From contig NZ_AP026709.1 of NCBI RefSeq assembly GCF_027923765.1, positions 1,111,501 through 1,175,500 of the forward strand: a stretch of 64,000 nucleotides of DNA, in the 5' to 3' direction. The position numbers were made by a program, and so were the translations under genes. This document shows, piece by piece, positions 50,490 to 60,009 of this stretch (its first letter is position 1; each line of letters opens with the position of its first letter). The DNA is from Pseudodesulfovibrio nedwellii (lineage in GTDB: Bacteria > Desulfobacterota > Desulfovibrionia > Desulfovibrionales > Desulfovibrionaceae). The notes below the pieces were generated by a model, which was given only the letters and a program-made list of their open reading frames with translations, ran no database searches and had not been told where the DNA came from.

Positions 50490-53400
50490 TTAGCCGTAAT
50501 ATTTTTGCAGGCTTTGAACTTTCAGCCCGGTTTCTCTTACTTCAAGAATGGCCTGAGCAATGGCCTTGGCCCCGGATACCGTAGTGGTATACGGGATATC
50601 GTACAACAATGTATTCTGACGAATCATCTTGGCATCGCTCACGGTCTTTTTGCCAGACGGAGTATTGATAACCAAGTCAAATTCGCCGTTCTTGATATGG
50701 TCGACAACGTGGGGACGCTGGCCCTCATGAACTTTGTAAACTTTCTCGACGTTAACGCCTTTTTCAGCCAGAAAATCGGCAGTACCGCCAGTGGCACACA
50801 CTCGGAAGCCCATAGCCTCAAAGTCACGGGCAACCAGAACTATCTTGGACTTGTCCCAATCGTTAACGGACATAAAGACCGTCCCTTCCAAAGGCAGTTT
50901 CTGTCCTGCCGCCAACTGCGCTTTCATATAGGCCAAACCGAAACTTGGATCGATACCCATAACTTCGCCGGTGGAACGCATCTCAGGTCCAAGTAGCACG
51001 TCCACGTTGGGGAAACGGCTAAAGGGGAACACGGATTCCTTGACGGACACATGGCCCTTTTTGCGCATTGCCTTGGGCTTCAAATCTTTCAGCTTCTCAC
51101 CAAGCATGACGCGGGTAGCGAGCTTGGCAAGCGGAACACCCGTGGCCTTGGACACAAACGGCACGGTACGGGAAGCGCGCGGGTTAACCTCAATGATATA
51201 AACTTCGTTGTCCTTGATAGCGAACTGAACATTCATCAAACCGACAACGCCAAGCTCTTTGGCCATGACTGTAGTCTGTCGTTCGATTTCACGAATCAAT
51301 TCTCCGCTCAGGGAGTACGGGGGCAGCACCGACGCAGAGTCGCCGGAATGAATACCAGCCTCTTCGATGTGCTCCATGACACCGCCGATATAGACGTCCT
51401 CGCCATCGGCCAATGCATCGACATCCACCTCGATAGCGTATTCCAGAAACTTGTCGATGAGGGTCGGATGTTCTGGCGAAATACGTGCTGAATGACGGAA
51501 ATAATGATCGAATTCATCCATGGTGTAGACTATGTCCATACCACGGCCACCCAACACATATGAAGGGCGAAGTACCAACGGAAAATCGAGACTTTCAGCT
51601 ATTTCACGAGCCTCGACCATGGACATGGCCGTGCCGTTCGAAGGCTGCTTCAAATGCAGTTTGTTCAGGAACTGCTTGAACCGCTCGCGATCTTCAGCGC
51701 GGTCAATGGCGTCAGGGGTGGTACCGATAAGCGGCACGCCCGCATCCATAAGACGCAAAGCCAAATTGAGAGGAGTCTGCCCGCCAAATTGAACAATAAC
51801 ACCGTCCGGCTTTTCAAACTCGATAATGTTCATGACATCCTCGAAAGTCAGCGGCTCAAAATAAAGCTTGTCCGAGGTATCATAGTCAGTGGAGACCGTT
51901 TCCGGATTGGAGTTGACCATAATGGACTGTACGCCAAGCTCCTTCAAAGTGAAGGAAGAGTGGCAGCAGCAGTAGTCGAACTCAATGCCCTGACCGATAC
52001 GGTTGGGACCGCCGCCCAGAATGACGACTTTCTTTTTCTCGTCACGGACATTTTCCTGCCCGGTCTCGTAGGTAGAATAATAATACGGCGTGTATGCTTC
52101 AAATTCTGCGGCGCAGGTATCAACAAGATAGTAGGTCGGAATTATATCCAATTCCTTGCGCAAAGTGCGGATTGCATCCTCACTGGTCCGCCACATGGCG
52201 GCAAGCTGCGCATCGGCATACCCATATTCCTTGGCTCGACGGAGCATTTCATCCATGCCATCAGCATCTTTGGAAACGCCCTCACGCTTGCCATATTCAA
52301 TGAGCTTTTTCTCCATCTCAAAAATGTCTACGAACTGACGGATGAACCATGGGTCGATTTTGGTGGCTTCGAAAACTTCGTCTTCAGTCATTCCGCAGCG
52401 TAACGCATTACGCAGAGCAAACAGACGTTCAGAGTTGGGACGACGGAGCAGACGCAAAATTTCATTTTTGTCGATGTCGCAAGTTTCAAAACGCTTACCT
52501 AAACCGATGTGTCCGGTTTCCAAAGAACGCAAACCTTTCTGCAATGCTTCCTTGAAAGTTCGACCGATAGCCATGGTCTCACCCACGGACTTCATGGCCG
52601 TGGTCAAATAATCCTCGGTGCCGGGGAACTTCTCGAAAGTGAATCTTGGAATCTTGATGACACAGTAATCAATGGCCGGCTCAAAGGAGGCCATGGTCTC
52701 GCGAGTAATATCGTTGGGAATCTCGTCGAGCGTATAGCCGACTGCCAACTTGGCCGCAATCTTGGCAATGGGAAATCCGGTTGCCTTGGAAGCGAGAGCC
52801 GAAGAACGGGACACACGGGGATTCATCTCGATGATGATTACCTCGCCATCCTCGGGATTGATAGCAAACTGAACGTTTGACCCACCCGTTTCAACACCAA
52901 TCTCACGCATGACAGCCAAAGAGGCATCACGCAATTTCTGATATTCGTCATCAGTGAGCGTCTGGGCCGGAGCCACGGTCACGGAATCACCAGTGTGTAC
53001 ACCCATAGGGTCCAAGTTTTCGATGGAACAAATGATCACGCAATTATCGTTTTTGTCACGCATGACCTCAAGCTCGTATTCCTTCCAACCAAGGATGGAA
53101 CGTTCAAGCATGATCTCGCTCTTCATGGACAGGGCCAAGCCATTGGAACAAATTTCCTCAAGCTCTTCCATGTTGTAGGCAACGCCACCACCGGCACCGC
53201 CCAACGTATAGGCGGGACGAACGATAATCGGAAACGGGATCTTCTCACCCCATTCTCGCACGTCATCCATGGTACGACAAATACCACTCTCGGGCATACC
53301 GAGACCGATATTATTCATGGCCGTACGAAATTCTTCTCGGGATTCCGCCTTGTTGATAACCGGAATATCCGCACCGATAAGTTCAACGTTGTACTTGTCC

Positions 53401-53723
53401 AACACTCCCATTTCGGCCACGGCCAAAGCGGTGTTCAAACCAGTTTGTCCCCCCAAAGTCGGCAAAAGAGCGTCGGGACGCTCTTTTTCGATGATTCGGG
53501 CTACTGTTTCGGGCTCAAGGGGTTCGATGTAAGTGGCATCGGCCAACTCCGGGTCGGTCATAATCGACGCAGGGTTGGAATTGACCAGAACGACTTCGTA
53601 TCCTTCTTCCTTGAGCGCTTTAAGCGCTTGGGTTCCAGAATAATCGAATTCGCAAGCCTGGCCGATAACAATCGGGCCGGACCCGATCAACATAATCTTT
53701 TTGATGTCTGTACGTCTGGGCAT
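50490..53723 (-). CDS. carB: Carbamoyl-phosphate synthase large subunit
   Basis: A 1077-residue enzyme that makes carbamoyl phosphate from bicarbonate, ammonia and two ATP for pyrimidine and arginine synthesis. Two homologous ATP-grasp halves are visible: first synthetase [22 protein letters not shown], second [40 protein letters not shown] and [21 protein letters not shown] are the paired metal/ATP loops. The C-terminal allosteric MGS-like domain (about 940-1077) is present. I moved the start to the ATG at 53721-53723 (PRRTDIKKI), since a longer frame upstream adds 32 non-family residues. It heads a six-gene operon; carA is not in the window. Confidence 0.95.
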   Translation of the reverse strand: MPRRTDIKKIMLIGSGPIVIGQACEFDYSGTQALKALKEEGYEVVLVNSNPASIMTDPELADATYIEPLEPETVARIIEKERPDALLPTLGGQTGLNTALAVAEMGVLDKYNVELIGADIPVINKAESREEFRTAMNNIGLGMPESGICRTMDDVREWGEKIPFPIIVRPAYTLGGAGGGVAYNMEELEEICSNGLALSMKSEIMLERSILGWKEYELEVMRDKNDNCVIICSIENLDPMGVHTGDSVTVAPAQTLTDDEYQKLRDASLAVMREIGVETGGSNVQFAINPEDGEVIIIEMNPRVSRSSALASKATGFPIAKIAAKLAVGYTLDEIPNDITRETMASFEPAIDYCVIKIPRFTFEKFPGTEDYLTTAMKSVGETMAIGRTFKEALQKGLRSLETGHIGLGKRFETCDIDKNEILRLLRRPNSERLFALRNALRCGMTEDEVFEATKIDPWFIRQFVDIFEMEKKLIEYGKREGVSKDADGMDEMLRRAKEYGYADAQLAAMWRTSEDAIRTLRKELDIIPTYYLVDTCAAEFEAYTPYYYSTYETGQENVRDEKKKVVILGGGPNRIGQGIEFDYCCCHSSFTLKELGVQSIMVNSNPETVSTDYDTSDKLYFEPLTFEDVMNIIEFEKPDGVIVQFGGQTPLNLALRLMDAGVPLIGTTPDAIDRAEDRERFKQFLNKLHLKQPSNGTAMSMVEAREIAESLDFPLVLRPSYVLGGRGMDIVYTMDEFDHYFRHSARISPEHPTLIDKFLEYAIEVDVDALADGEDVYIGGVMEHIEEAGIHSGDSASVLPPYSLSGELIREIERQTTVMAKELGVVGLMNVQFAIKDNEVYIIEVNPRASRTVPFVSKATGVPLAKLATRVMLGEKLKDLKPKAMRKKGHVSVKESVFPFSRFPNVDVLLGPEMRSTGEVMGIDPSFGLAYMKAQLAAGQKLPLEGTVFMSVNDWDKSKIVLVARDFEAMGFRVCATGGTADFLAEKGVNVEKVYKVHEGQRPHVVDHIKNGEFDLVINTPSGKKTVSDAKMIRQNTLLYDIPYTTTVSGAKAIAQAILEVRETGLKVQSLQKYYG

Positions 53724-54137
53724 TCTCGTCCAAAGAGTTGAAGTTACGGCATTTTTCGCAAGCCGGGGAATCATGTGCCTACCCCGTCCGATCAGGCAAT
53801 ACCGCCACCCACCGGACAAGCAAACTTTATTACAGGCTTACCCCCCGAATGGCAATGGTTTTATGCCTCCTACAGTCGTGTGAAAAACGGAAAAAACACC
53901 CCCAGAAATGTCCACGCCACCTTCATCAAGGGTACATTCTTCACGTTCTCCACTTTTTTTATTGTTAAAAATCTTAAATAGCGAACCAAATGACACACTT
54001 TTATTCCAAAAACATCCTGAAATCGTATGATTAATTTCCCCTTTAATCTCGGCAGCAAAAAACAAAACTCTCCCATTGACACGAGCATAGTTGAGACTTA
54101 ATTTCACTCTCAACCATTTTTTGAGGGATTATTTGAA
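53724..54137. other. Control region between carB and feoA
   Basis: A 414-bp stretch without a supported gene. The carB side has no obvious consensus promoter. The feoA side holds TTGACA (54076-54081), 17 bp, TAATTT (54099-54104) and the inverted repeat GTTGAGA-N11-TCTCAAC (54090-54114) over the -10 element. An 18-codon ORF (minus, about 53880-53936) looks hydrophobic but has no ribosome site. Confidence 0.5.
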
Positions 54138-54419
54138 ATGCAAAAGCCTTTGACACAATACCCTACCGGGGCTGTTGTTCGTATAACCGGAATCGACGGA
54201 GGCCGACAGGCCCGTGCCCGCATGCTCGCTATGGGCATGACGCCTGGATGTCCGGTCGAGATTCTGACCGGTGGACCAACAGGTTGCCGAGTCCGTGTCC
54301 GCGGTTCCGAAGTTGTCCTATGTTGCGGCCTGGCCGGAAAGATAATGGCCGTAGACAATGACTCTAACGAAGGTCCGCACTGCAGTTGCTGCCCCGGGCC
54401 ACGAGCCAAAGCTTCATAA
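54138..54419 (+). CDS. feoA: FeoA domain protein (stand-alone)
   Basis: A 93-residue protein with one SH3-like FeoA domain: VVRITGIDGGRQARARMLAMGMTPG, then CRVRVRGSEVVLCCGLAGKIM. FeoA helps the FeoB ferrous-iron channel. After the domain it has a tail with five cysteine/histidine residues (HCSCCPGP), unusual for FeoA and perhaps metal-binding. No feoB lies next to it. GAGG precedes the ATG by several nt. The promoter carries a 7-11-7 inverted repeat, probably an operator for a metal-responsive regulator. Confidence 0.88.
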   Translation: MQKPLTQYPTGAVVRITGIDGGRQARARMLAMGMTPGCPVEILTGGPTGCRVRVRGSEVVLCCGLAGKIMAVDNDSNEGPHCSCCPGPRAKAS

Positions 54420-54446
54420 TGGACGAGATAGACCCGAACGTATCAA

Positions 54447-54468
54447 GCCGCCTCATGGCGGCTTTTTT
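54447..54468 (+). terminator. Terminator of feoA
   Basis: GCCGCC, loop TCAT, GGCGGC, then six T. Confidence 0.9.
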
Positions 54469-54538
54469 CATGCCCATCTTTTTTTCAAATTCTTTTTGTT
54501 TCAAGTAAATTACGGGAAATATCCTGAGCCAATACTCA

Positions 54539-55244
54539 ATGGACACAACGTCCGAAAGTATCAAAATCGGTGTCAGTGCCTGTATCATCGGCGAAAAAAT
54601 CCGGTGGGACGGCATGCATAGACGAGACCTTTATCTATCTGAAATTCTGGCCAAGCATGTCGAATTCATCCCGTTGTGTCCTAAAATAACTTGCGGGATG
54701 GGCATCCCAAGAGAAGAACTACGCCAAGCAGACTGCGCGGGAAACATCCGTCTCATAGGATATAAATCTGGCGATGATCTGACCCAAAAAATGACAGAGT
54801 GGGCGGAACGCGTGCTGCATGGTCTGGGAGAAGAAGAACTCAACGGCTTTGTCCTAAAACAAAGCTCTCCATCCTGTGGCATGCATCACGCCAAGATATT
54901 CTCCACCACAGGCAAACCGCACCGGCTCGGGTCAGGATTCTTTGCCCGCAAACTGATAAAATACGCCACCCTGCTCTTCAAAACTCTGTCGTTCAAGACA
55001 ACACCAAAAAAAAAACACAGATGTACGATCTCATGCCATAGGCTTTTTCAAAAAACAGTTGAACTCGGGGGATAAACAAGAATTTCAGGGTATGATGCTC
55101 GCTTATAAAAATGGAAAAATACCGCTACTGATACCGATGACGCTTCTGAATCATTATGCCAGAAAGTATCAGAAACCATACCTGACGCAGCAGTATTATT
55201 TGAATCCATCACCAACTGAACTTGAGCTGCTTAACCACGTCTAA
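54539..55244 (+). pseudogene. TudS/DUF523-DUF1722 gene broken by an A10 tract and shortened
   Basis: Residues 1-140 read as DUF523 (TudS 2-thiouracil desulfurase type): SACIIGEKIRWDG, LCPKITCGMGIP and QSSPSCGMHHAK, with the three conserved Cys. The frame then enters the last part of DUF1722 (FKTLSFKTTPKK) but stops at 55075. The rest of DUF1722 lies in the +1 frame, from HAIGFFKKQL to IPLLIPMTLLNHYARKYQK and PTELELLNHV, stopping at 55244. The shift falls at a run of ten A (55006-55015 region). Nine A would give one frame of about 234 residues. Intact fusions are usually 300 or more, so about 90 residues between DUF523 and the DUF1722 end are also missing. No strong ribosome site precedes the ATG. 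Decay is likeliest; slippage is possible. Confidence 0.75.
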
Positions 55245-56026
55245 ATGATTAAAGTACTACCGGCTGCTTCCAGTTCCAAACGTATACCCTTGATATCGCC
55301 ACCGCTTTCGAGCCACGACTTAAGCAACGCCCGATTGCGAAAGACCACAGGATGTGGACACCCATATCCGGCCTGAACTAACAATCCTGCGGCCTGATCC
55401 GGGTAATGCTTTGCTGCTGATAAACAAGCCAACAAATTAAGACAAAGTTCATTCACGGGGAAACCAAGGGTCATGGCCTTACCCAAAGGCAACATCACAT
55501 CAGAATATCGACGTGCACCGTAATAGGCCACGGCAAGATCAAACTGTGCCGCGTGCAATCCGGACAATCGCTCGGCAATCGCCTCTCGCTCGCCCACAGT
55601 GTAGGAAATTTTTTCAGCGATATACGGAGTGCCGTTCACATTTCGGACACGTACATCAAACCCATATCGACGAGCCCAAAACAATCCTTCCACGGCATCA
55701 TCGGAATCGAGCATCATATCGACTTGTTGACACCCGGCCAACCTCATGGCTTTGAGCAATCCGTCGGTAGGAACTCTGTCGAGATTTGCACTCCACAGAA
55801 TTTTTATTTCACGAATACGCATATTCTCGCACATAGCAACGACTTTTGCGTGATCCCTGAACATCTCAGAATCATTGAACGTCAAAGTAGCAAGACCGCG
55901 GTCACTCACGGCCTGCTCCAATTCATCCAAATTCCAATCCCCGTCGAAACGAACAAAACTCTGCGAGAATATACCGGAATTATTATCGATACAATTCGGC
56001 CTGACAGTCTTTATTTCCACACGCAT
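55241..56026 (-). CDS. Radical-SAM-like half-barrel protein without cluster cysteines, with helical repeats
   Basis: A 261-residue protein, family not firmly recognised. Residues ~25-125 resemble the second half of a radical SAM barrel: LATLTFNDSEMFRDHAKVVA, IREIKILWSANLDRVPTDGL, KAMRLAGCQQVDMMLDSDD. This matches the pattern FDDxxF, W-x-A-N/R, and AGC-x-x-x-x-G/D-x-E/S in B12-type radical SAM enzymes. The CxxxCxxC cluster motif is absent. Residues ~140-250 look like TPR-type helices (FDLAVAYYGARRYSDVML, ELCLNLLACLSAAKHYP). The start at 56024-56026 has GGTGGA close by; a TTG 36 nt upstream is the other choice. Its stop overlaps the end of the broken DUF1722 frame. Confidence 0.65.
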   Translation of the reverse strand: MRVEIKTVRPNCIDNNSGIFSQSFVRFDGDWNLDELEQAVSDRGLATLTFNDSEMFRDHAKVVAMCENMRIREIKILWSANLDRVPTDGLLKAMRLAGCQQVDMMLDSDDAVEGLFWARRYGFDVRVRNVNGTPYIAEKISYTVGEREAIAERLSGLHAAQFDLAVAYYGARRYSDVMLPLGKAMTLGFPVNELCLNLLACLSAAKHYPDQAAGLLVQAGYGCPHPVVFRNRALLKSWLESGGDIKGIRLELEAAGSTLII

Positions 56027-56143
56027 ATTCCACCCCACGCCGCCTGTTTTTTGACGATTCAACGGCTCTGTATCGGGAAATGCAAGGAATTTGCCAAAAA
56101 AGGAAAATGACTATTGCTTATAGCAATGATCCAACAAAAAAAA

Positions 56144-56174
56144 TCGCCCCACAAGCTCATGGCTTGCGGGGCGA
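56144..56174 (-). terminator. Terminator of the metG operon
   Basis: TCGCCCC-a-CAAGC pairs with GCTTG-c-GGGGCGA around TCAT, followed on the minus strand by eight T. A second small repeat ATTGCT-TAT-AGCAAT lies at 56113-56127. Confidence 0.88.
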
Positions 56175-56196
56175 TTGACTCATTTCAATAAAGACT

Positions 56197-58140
56197 CTAG
56201 CTAATCTTGCTCCCTGAAGGGACGTCACCCGAAGGGGTGAGCAACTGCATACCGTCTTCGGTCTTCACAGCCAAAATCATACCTTGAGACAACTGTTTTC
56301 TCAGCTTGCGCGGCTTGAGGTTGGCAACCACGACCACTTGCTTACCAACAAGCTCGTCAGGACTGAAGAAATCGGCAATACCCGCAACGACTTGGCGCAG
56401 TTCTGCATCACCAGTGTCCACGCGAACCAACAGAAGGCGGTCTGCATCAGGATGCTTTTCCACTTCCTTGACCGTGCCAACACGCAGGTCCAGCTTCTGG
56501 AAATCCTCGAATTCAATATTCGAAATTTCTTCATCTACCTTTTCCTGCTTCTTGGCCTTCTTGCCATTCTTGGACTTCTTGGCAGCCTTTTCTTCCTTGG
56601 CTTCGGGCATCTCTACACGAGGGAAGAGGTTAGATGTCTTGGCAACGGTTTCGCCGGATTCCAACAAACCCCAAACATCCAATTCCTTGGACAAATTAAC
56701 CTTTTCCGGGTCAAACGCTATACCGAGCTGTTCCAGCATCTTTTCGGATGCTTCGGGCATCACCGGCCACAGATGGACGGCGATCTTGCGCATATTCTCC
56801 AACAGCACATAAATGACTGTTGAGAGCCGCTCCATGTCCTTTTCTTTGTACAGAGTCCAGGGAGCGGTGGCGTCGATGTATTTATTCAGGCCGCGCACCA
56901 ATTCCCACAAACCTTCAAGGGCGCGGGAAAATTTGAATTCTGAATAGAAATTCTGGAAGGATTTCATGGCATCCTGACCAATTTTCTTGATCTCCGCATC
57001 CACGATATCTTCCACATCGGGACGAGGAATGCTTCCACCAAAATACTTGTGGGTCATGGCCAAAGTACGGCTAAACAGGTTGCCAAGGTCATTGGCTAAA
57101 TCTGCGTTAAGGCGTCCCACCAAAGCTTTTTCAGAAAAACTGGAATCCTGACCGAATGACATTTCCCGAAGCAGGAAATAACGGAAAGCATCCAGACCGT
57201 AGGCGTCCTTCATGGCTAAAGGTTCCACGACATTGCCAATAGACTTTGACATCTTGGTGTCTTCCACCAGCCAGTACCCGTGTACATTAAGATGCTGATA
57301 CGGCTCAATGCCAGCGGCTTTGAGCATGGTCGGCCAGAAGATGGCATGCGGCTTGAGAATATCTTTTGCCACCAGATGATTGGCTGCCGGCCAGAACTTC
57401 TTGAATTTGTCGCCTTCGGGATAACCAAGTGCGGCCAGATAGTTGATCAAAGCGTCAAACCAAACATAGGTGACGTACTGATCGTCAAAGGGCAACTCAA
57501 TCCCCCAGGTCAAACGAGACTTGGGACGGGAGATGCACAGATCTTCAAGCTCGCCGGATTCCAGCAAGCTCATAACCTCATTCTTGTACCGCTCTGGACG
57601 GATAAAATCAGGATGTGTGTTGATATGTTCGATCAACCAATCCTTGTATTTGGACATCTTGAAGAAATAATTTTTCTCCGCAATGTATTCAGGCACGGTC
57701 TGATGGTCAGGACATTTGCCGTCGACAAGTTCCTTCTCAGTGTAGAACCGCTCACAACCAAAGCAGTAATGACCACCATATTCGCCGAAATAAATATCTC
57801 CTGCATCATAGACCTTTTGCAGGATGCTCTTCACCACCTCGATATGCCGAGGCTGCGTGGTACGGATAAAATCATCATTTGAAATATTCATGTCCGGCCA
57901 CAGGTCTTCAAAGAGCTTGCTGATGATATCAACATATTCCTTGGGAGTCTGGCCGTTGGCTTCCGCGGCTTGAACGATCTTGTCGCCATGTTCGTCAGTA
58001 CCGGTCAGGAAGTAAGTCTCCTCACCCATCAGTCTGTGAAAACGATTCAATGAATCGGCCACAGTTGTGGTATACGCATGCCCCAAATGAGGTTTGGCGT
58101 TTACATAGTAAATGGGCGTGGTGATATAAAAACTTTGCAA
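56197..58140 (-). CDS. metG: Methionyl-tRNA synthetase
   Basis: A 647-residue enzyme charging tRNA-Met. Class-I signature HLGHAYTTT (HIGH) near residue 15; a zinc knuckle with CFGCERF...GKCPDH near 125-145; KMSKS as TKMSKS near 300; the alpha-helical anticodon domain; a lysine-rich linker (KAAKKSKNGKKAKKQEK, about 530-545); and a C-terminal tRNA-binding (OB) domain beginning FQKLDLRVGTVKEVEKHPDAD. The start is a TTG at 58138-58140: AGGAGA lies 6-7 nt before it and the product then begins (M)QSFYITTPIYYVN as in the family; a GTG 27 nt upstream lacks a site. It follows the PSP1 gene by 45 nt. Confidence 0.94.
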   Translation of the reverse strand: MQSFYITTPIYYVNAKPHLGHAYTTTVADSLNRFHRLMGEETYFLTGTDEHGDKIVQAAEANGQTPKEYVDIISKLFEDLWPDMNISNDDFIRTTQPRHIEVVKSILQKVYDAGDIYFGEYGGHYCFGCERFYTEKELVDGKCPDHQTVPEYIAEKNYFFKMSKYKDWLIEHINTHPDFIRPERYKNEVMSLLESGELEDLCISRPKSRLTWGIELPFDDQYVTYVWFDALINYLAALGYPEGDKFKKFWPAANHLVAKDILKPHAIFWPTMLKAAGIEPYQHLNVHGYWLVEDTKMSKSIGNVVEPLAMKDAYGLDAFRYFLLREMSFGQDSSFSEKALVGRLNADLANDLGNLFSRTLAMTHKYFGGSIPRPDVEDIVDAEIKKIGQDAMKSFQNFYSEFKFSRALEGLWELVRGLNKYIDATAPWTLYKEKDMERLSTVIYVLLENMRKIAVHLWPVMPEASEKMLEQLGIAFDPEKVNLSKELDVWGLLESGETVAKTSNLFPRVEMPEAKEEKAAKKSKNGKKAKKQEKVDEEISNIEFEDFQKLDLRVGTVKEVEKHPDADRLLLVRVDTGDAELRQVVAGIADFFSPDELVGKQVVVVANLKPRKLRKQLSQGMILAVKTEDGMQLLTPSGDVPSGSKIS

Positions 58141-58185
58141 ATCAATTCTCCTTGTCGTGACGGACACAGTCCGCCTGCCACGCAG

Positions 58186-59346
58186 TTATTTTTTGGAAGG
58201 CCTGCGCCTACGCCTTCTGGGCCTGCGCCCTCTTTTTGATTTTTCATCGCCGGAACGGGATTCGCTCTTTCCCTCAGGGGTTGAACGATCCGGCGTGCCA
58301 TCCCGCTCTTTCCTCTCGGGACGCTCCTGACGGGGACGCCGCTGGCTATCCCTCTTGTCACTGCCACTCTTGTCGCTACGCTTCGGCTTCCCACGGCCTT
58401 GAGGACCACCAGCTTTTTCTTCAGATTTTTCCTTGCCCCGTTTGGTATCACGACGCGAATCATCTGGCTTGGACGGTCTACCGCCACGCTTGCTGCGCGG
58501 GGGCCGAGGCTTGGCTTCAGCCAAGGCTTCTTCACTCGGCGGCTTGTTAACTATTTCATTCCATTCGTCAATGGAAACTTCCCGCTCCTCAAATTTCTCG
58601 GTGAGCAGAGACAGAGTCTTTTTGAAAAAATTGGAACGAAGAACTTTCACCTGACCGAGGGACGTCGTATACTTCTTGCCCACACGCGGACACATGCGAT
58701 GGAATTCTTCATAGCCTTCTTGCTCAAAACTGAGACAACAAAGCAGACGGCCACAAATGCCCGAAATTTTTGTAGGATTCAAAAAAAGATTTTGTTCCTT
58801 AGCCATTTTAATGGTCACAGGGACAAATTTCCGCATAAATCGACGGCAACAACATATCTGCCCGCAGTTACCTATAGCGCCAAGCATCTGGGTCTCATGA
58901 CGCACACCAATCTGTCGCAATTCAATACGAGTCCTATATTCCCGGACAAGGTCCTTGATAAGCTCTCGAAAATCGATACGGCCAGGTGCTGTAAAATAAA
59001 AAACCATCTTGGACCGGTCAAAAAAGACTTCCACATCCACAAGCTTCATACCCAATTTATGGGTAACTATGCACTTGCGAGAAAATTTGAAGGCATCCTT
59101 AGCCAGCGCCTCGTTCTCGGCAGTGGACTCCATGTCCTTTTCGTTAGCCAAACGATAAATAGGCTTATGGCCTTCATTATCGTCCTCTTCCTTAGGAGCC
59201 TGACGAATAAGAATGACCTTGCCCAACCCCATGCCCTGATCGGTCTTGACGATAACGTGTTGTCCTTCACGCACCACGAAAGGACCGGAGGTAAAATAAT
59301 ATACCTGTCCGTAATCGTTGAATTTAACACCAAGTATTTGGCTCAT
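58186..59346 (-). CDS. PSP1/RicT (YaaT) family protein with long basic tail
   Basis: A 386-residue protein. The N-terminal part (about 1-130) is followed by the PSP1 C-terminal domain (about 150-260) with Cys-rich motifs CGQICCCRRF and ICGRLLCCLSFEQEGYEEF. In B. subtilis RicT/YaaT forms a complex with two Fe-S clusters that controls RNase Y and sporulation. From about residue 280 the protein is a low-complexity Arg/Lys/Ser/Glu tail (PRPPRSKRGGRPSKPDD and ending RGRRPRRRRRRPSKK) that could bind RNA. I chose the ATG at 59344-59346; the longer frame adds 19 unrelated residues. It precedes metG, an arrangement common in Desulfovibrio. Confidence 0.9.
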   Translation of the reverse strand: MSQILGVKFNDYGQVYYFTSGPFVVREGQHVIVKTDQGMGLGKVILIRQAPKEEDDNEGHKPIYRLANEKDMESTAENEALAKDAFKFSRKCIVTHKLGMKLVDVEVFFDRSKMVFYFTAPGRIDFRELIKDLVREYRTRIELRQIGVRHETQMLGAIGNCGQICCCRRFMRKFVPVTIKMAKEQNLFLNPTKISGICGRLLCCLSFEQEGYEEFHRMCPRVGKKYTTSLGQVKVLRSNFFKKTLSLLTEKFEEREVSIDEWNEIVNKPPSEEALAEAKPRPPRSKRGGRPSKPDDSRRDTKRGKEKSEEKAGGPQGRGKPKRSDKSGSDKRDSQRRPRQERPERKERDGTPDRSTPEGKSESRSGDEKSKRGRRPRRRRRRPSKK

Positions 59347-59461
59347 TGTTTTATATCCTATATATAAGCACCCCGTATGATCGGGGAAGAAAGTATCATG
59401 CAAAGAGAATCAATATATTAGAAAACGGCTTGGACTTCAAATGATGCCGTCAAAAGAAAAA

Positions 59462-59490
59462 CGGGTGCCGTTTCAGTCGCACGGCACCCG
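59462..59490 (-). terminator. Terminator of the REC gene
   Basis: CGGGTGCCG (59462-59470) pairs with CGGCACCCG (59482-59490), followed on the minus strand by TTTTTCTTTT. Confidence 0.88.
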
Positions 59491-59515
59491 GCTTTTTTAC
59501 TTGATAAACAAATGC

Positions 59516-59911
59516 TTAGAGCAGCCCCAAGCTCTTTATCTCATTGAGGAGTTTTTCCTCATCAATGGGCTTGACCAAATAGGAAGTGGCCCCACCGAGG
59601 AAAAAAGCGTCGTGGGTTTCTTTCTCATCCGCGAGCATGGTGGTAACAATAACCTTGGACTCGTCCTGGGGAGCCACATCGTGCTCCTTTTCCAGTGCAC
59701 GAATCTCACGAAGGGCCTGCTGCCCATCCATTTCCGGCATGAGTAAATCAAGACAAATCAAATTATACGGTTCGCCATGAGCCAGCCCTCGGCCAAAGGC
59801 TTCAATAGCCTCTTCTCCGTTGACGGCAATATCGCACTGGGCAACTTGGCGTAAGATCTCATGAATCATATTCCGGCTGTAAAAATCGTCATCCACGATA
59901 AGCGCTTTCAT
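59516..59911 (-). CDS. Single-domain response regulator (CheY-like)
   Basis: A 131-residue receiver with nothing else. The acidic pocket is in ALIVDDDFYSRN, the phospho-Asp in LICLDLLMPEMDGQQA, the switch Thr in VIVTTMLADEKE, and the Lys in YLVKPIDEEKL. GGAGGG lies 5-7 nt before the ATG at 59909-59911; an upstream ATG adds eight residues. It follows the MBL-HDOD pair by 98 nt on the same strand and may be co-transcribed. Its kinase is not nearby. Confidence 0.92.
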   Translation of the reverse strand: MKALIVDDDFYSRNMIHEILRQVAQCDIAVNGEEAIEAFGRGLAHGEPYNLICLDLLMPEMDGQQALREIRALEKEHDVAPQDESKVIVTTMLADEKETHDAFFLGGATSYLVKPIDEEKLLNEIKSLGLL

Positions 59912-60009
59912 GCACACCCTCCTGAGCAAACTCACAGCTTACAGCAACCTGAAAATTAATGTCACTTTACACGACAAAATGCAACTCCTGCCATCCCGCC
60001 GAATTCAAC

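Noticed and set aside
53870-54113. Small hydrophobic ORFs upstream of carB on the minus strand
   Set aside because: Low-complexity frames with no ribosome site and no conserved motif. They lie in the promoter/leader region.
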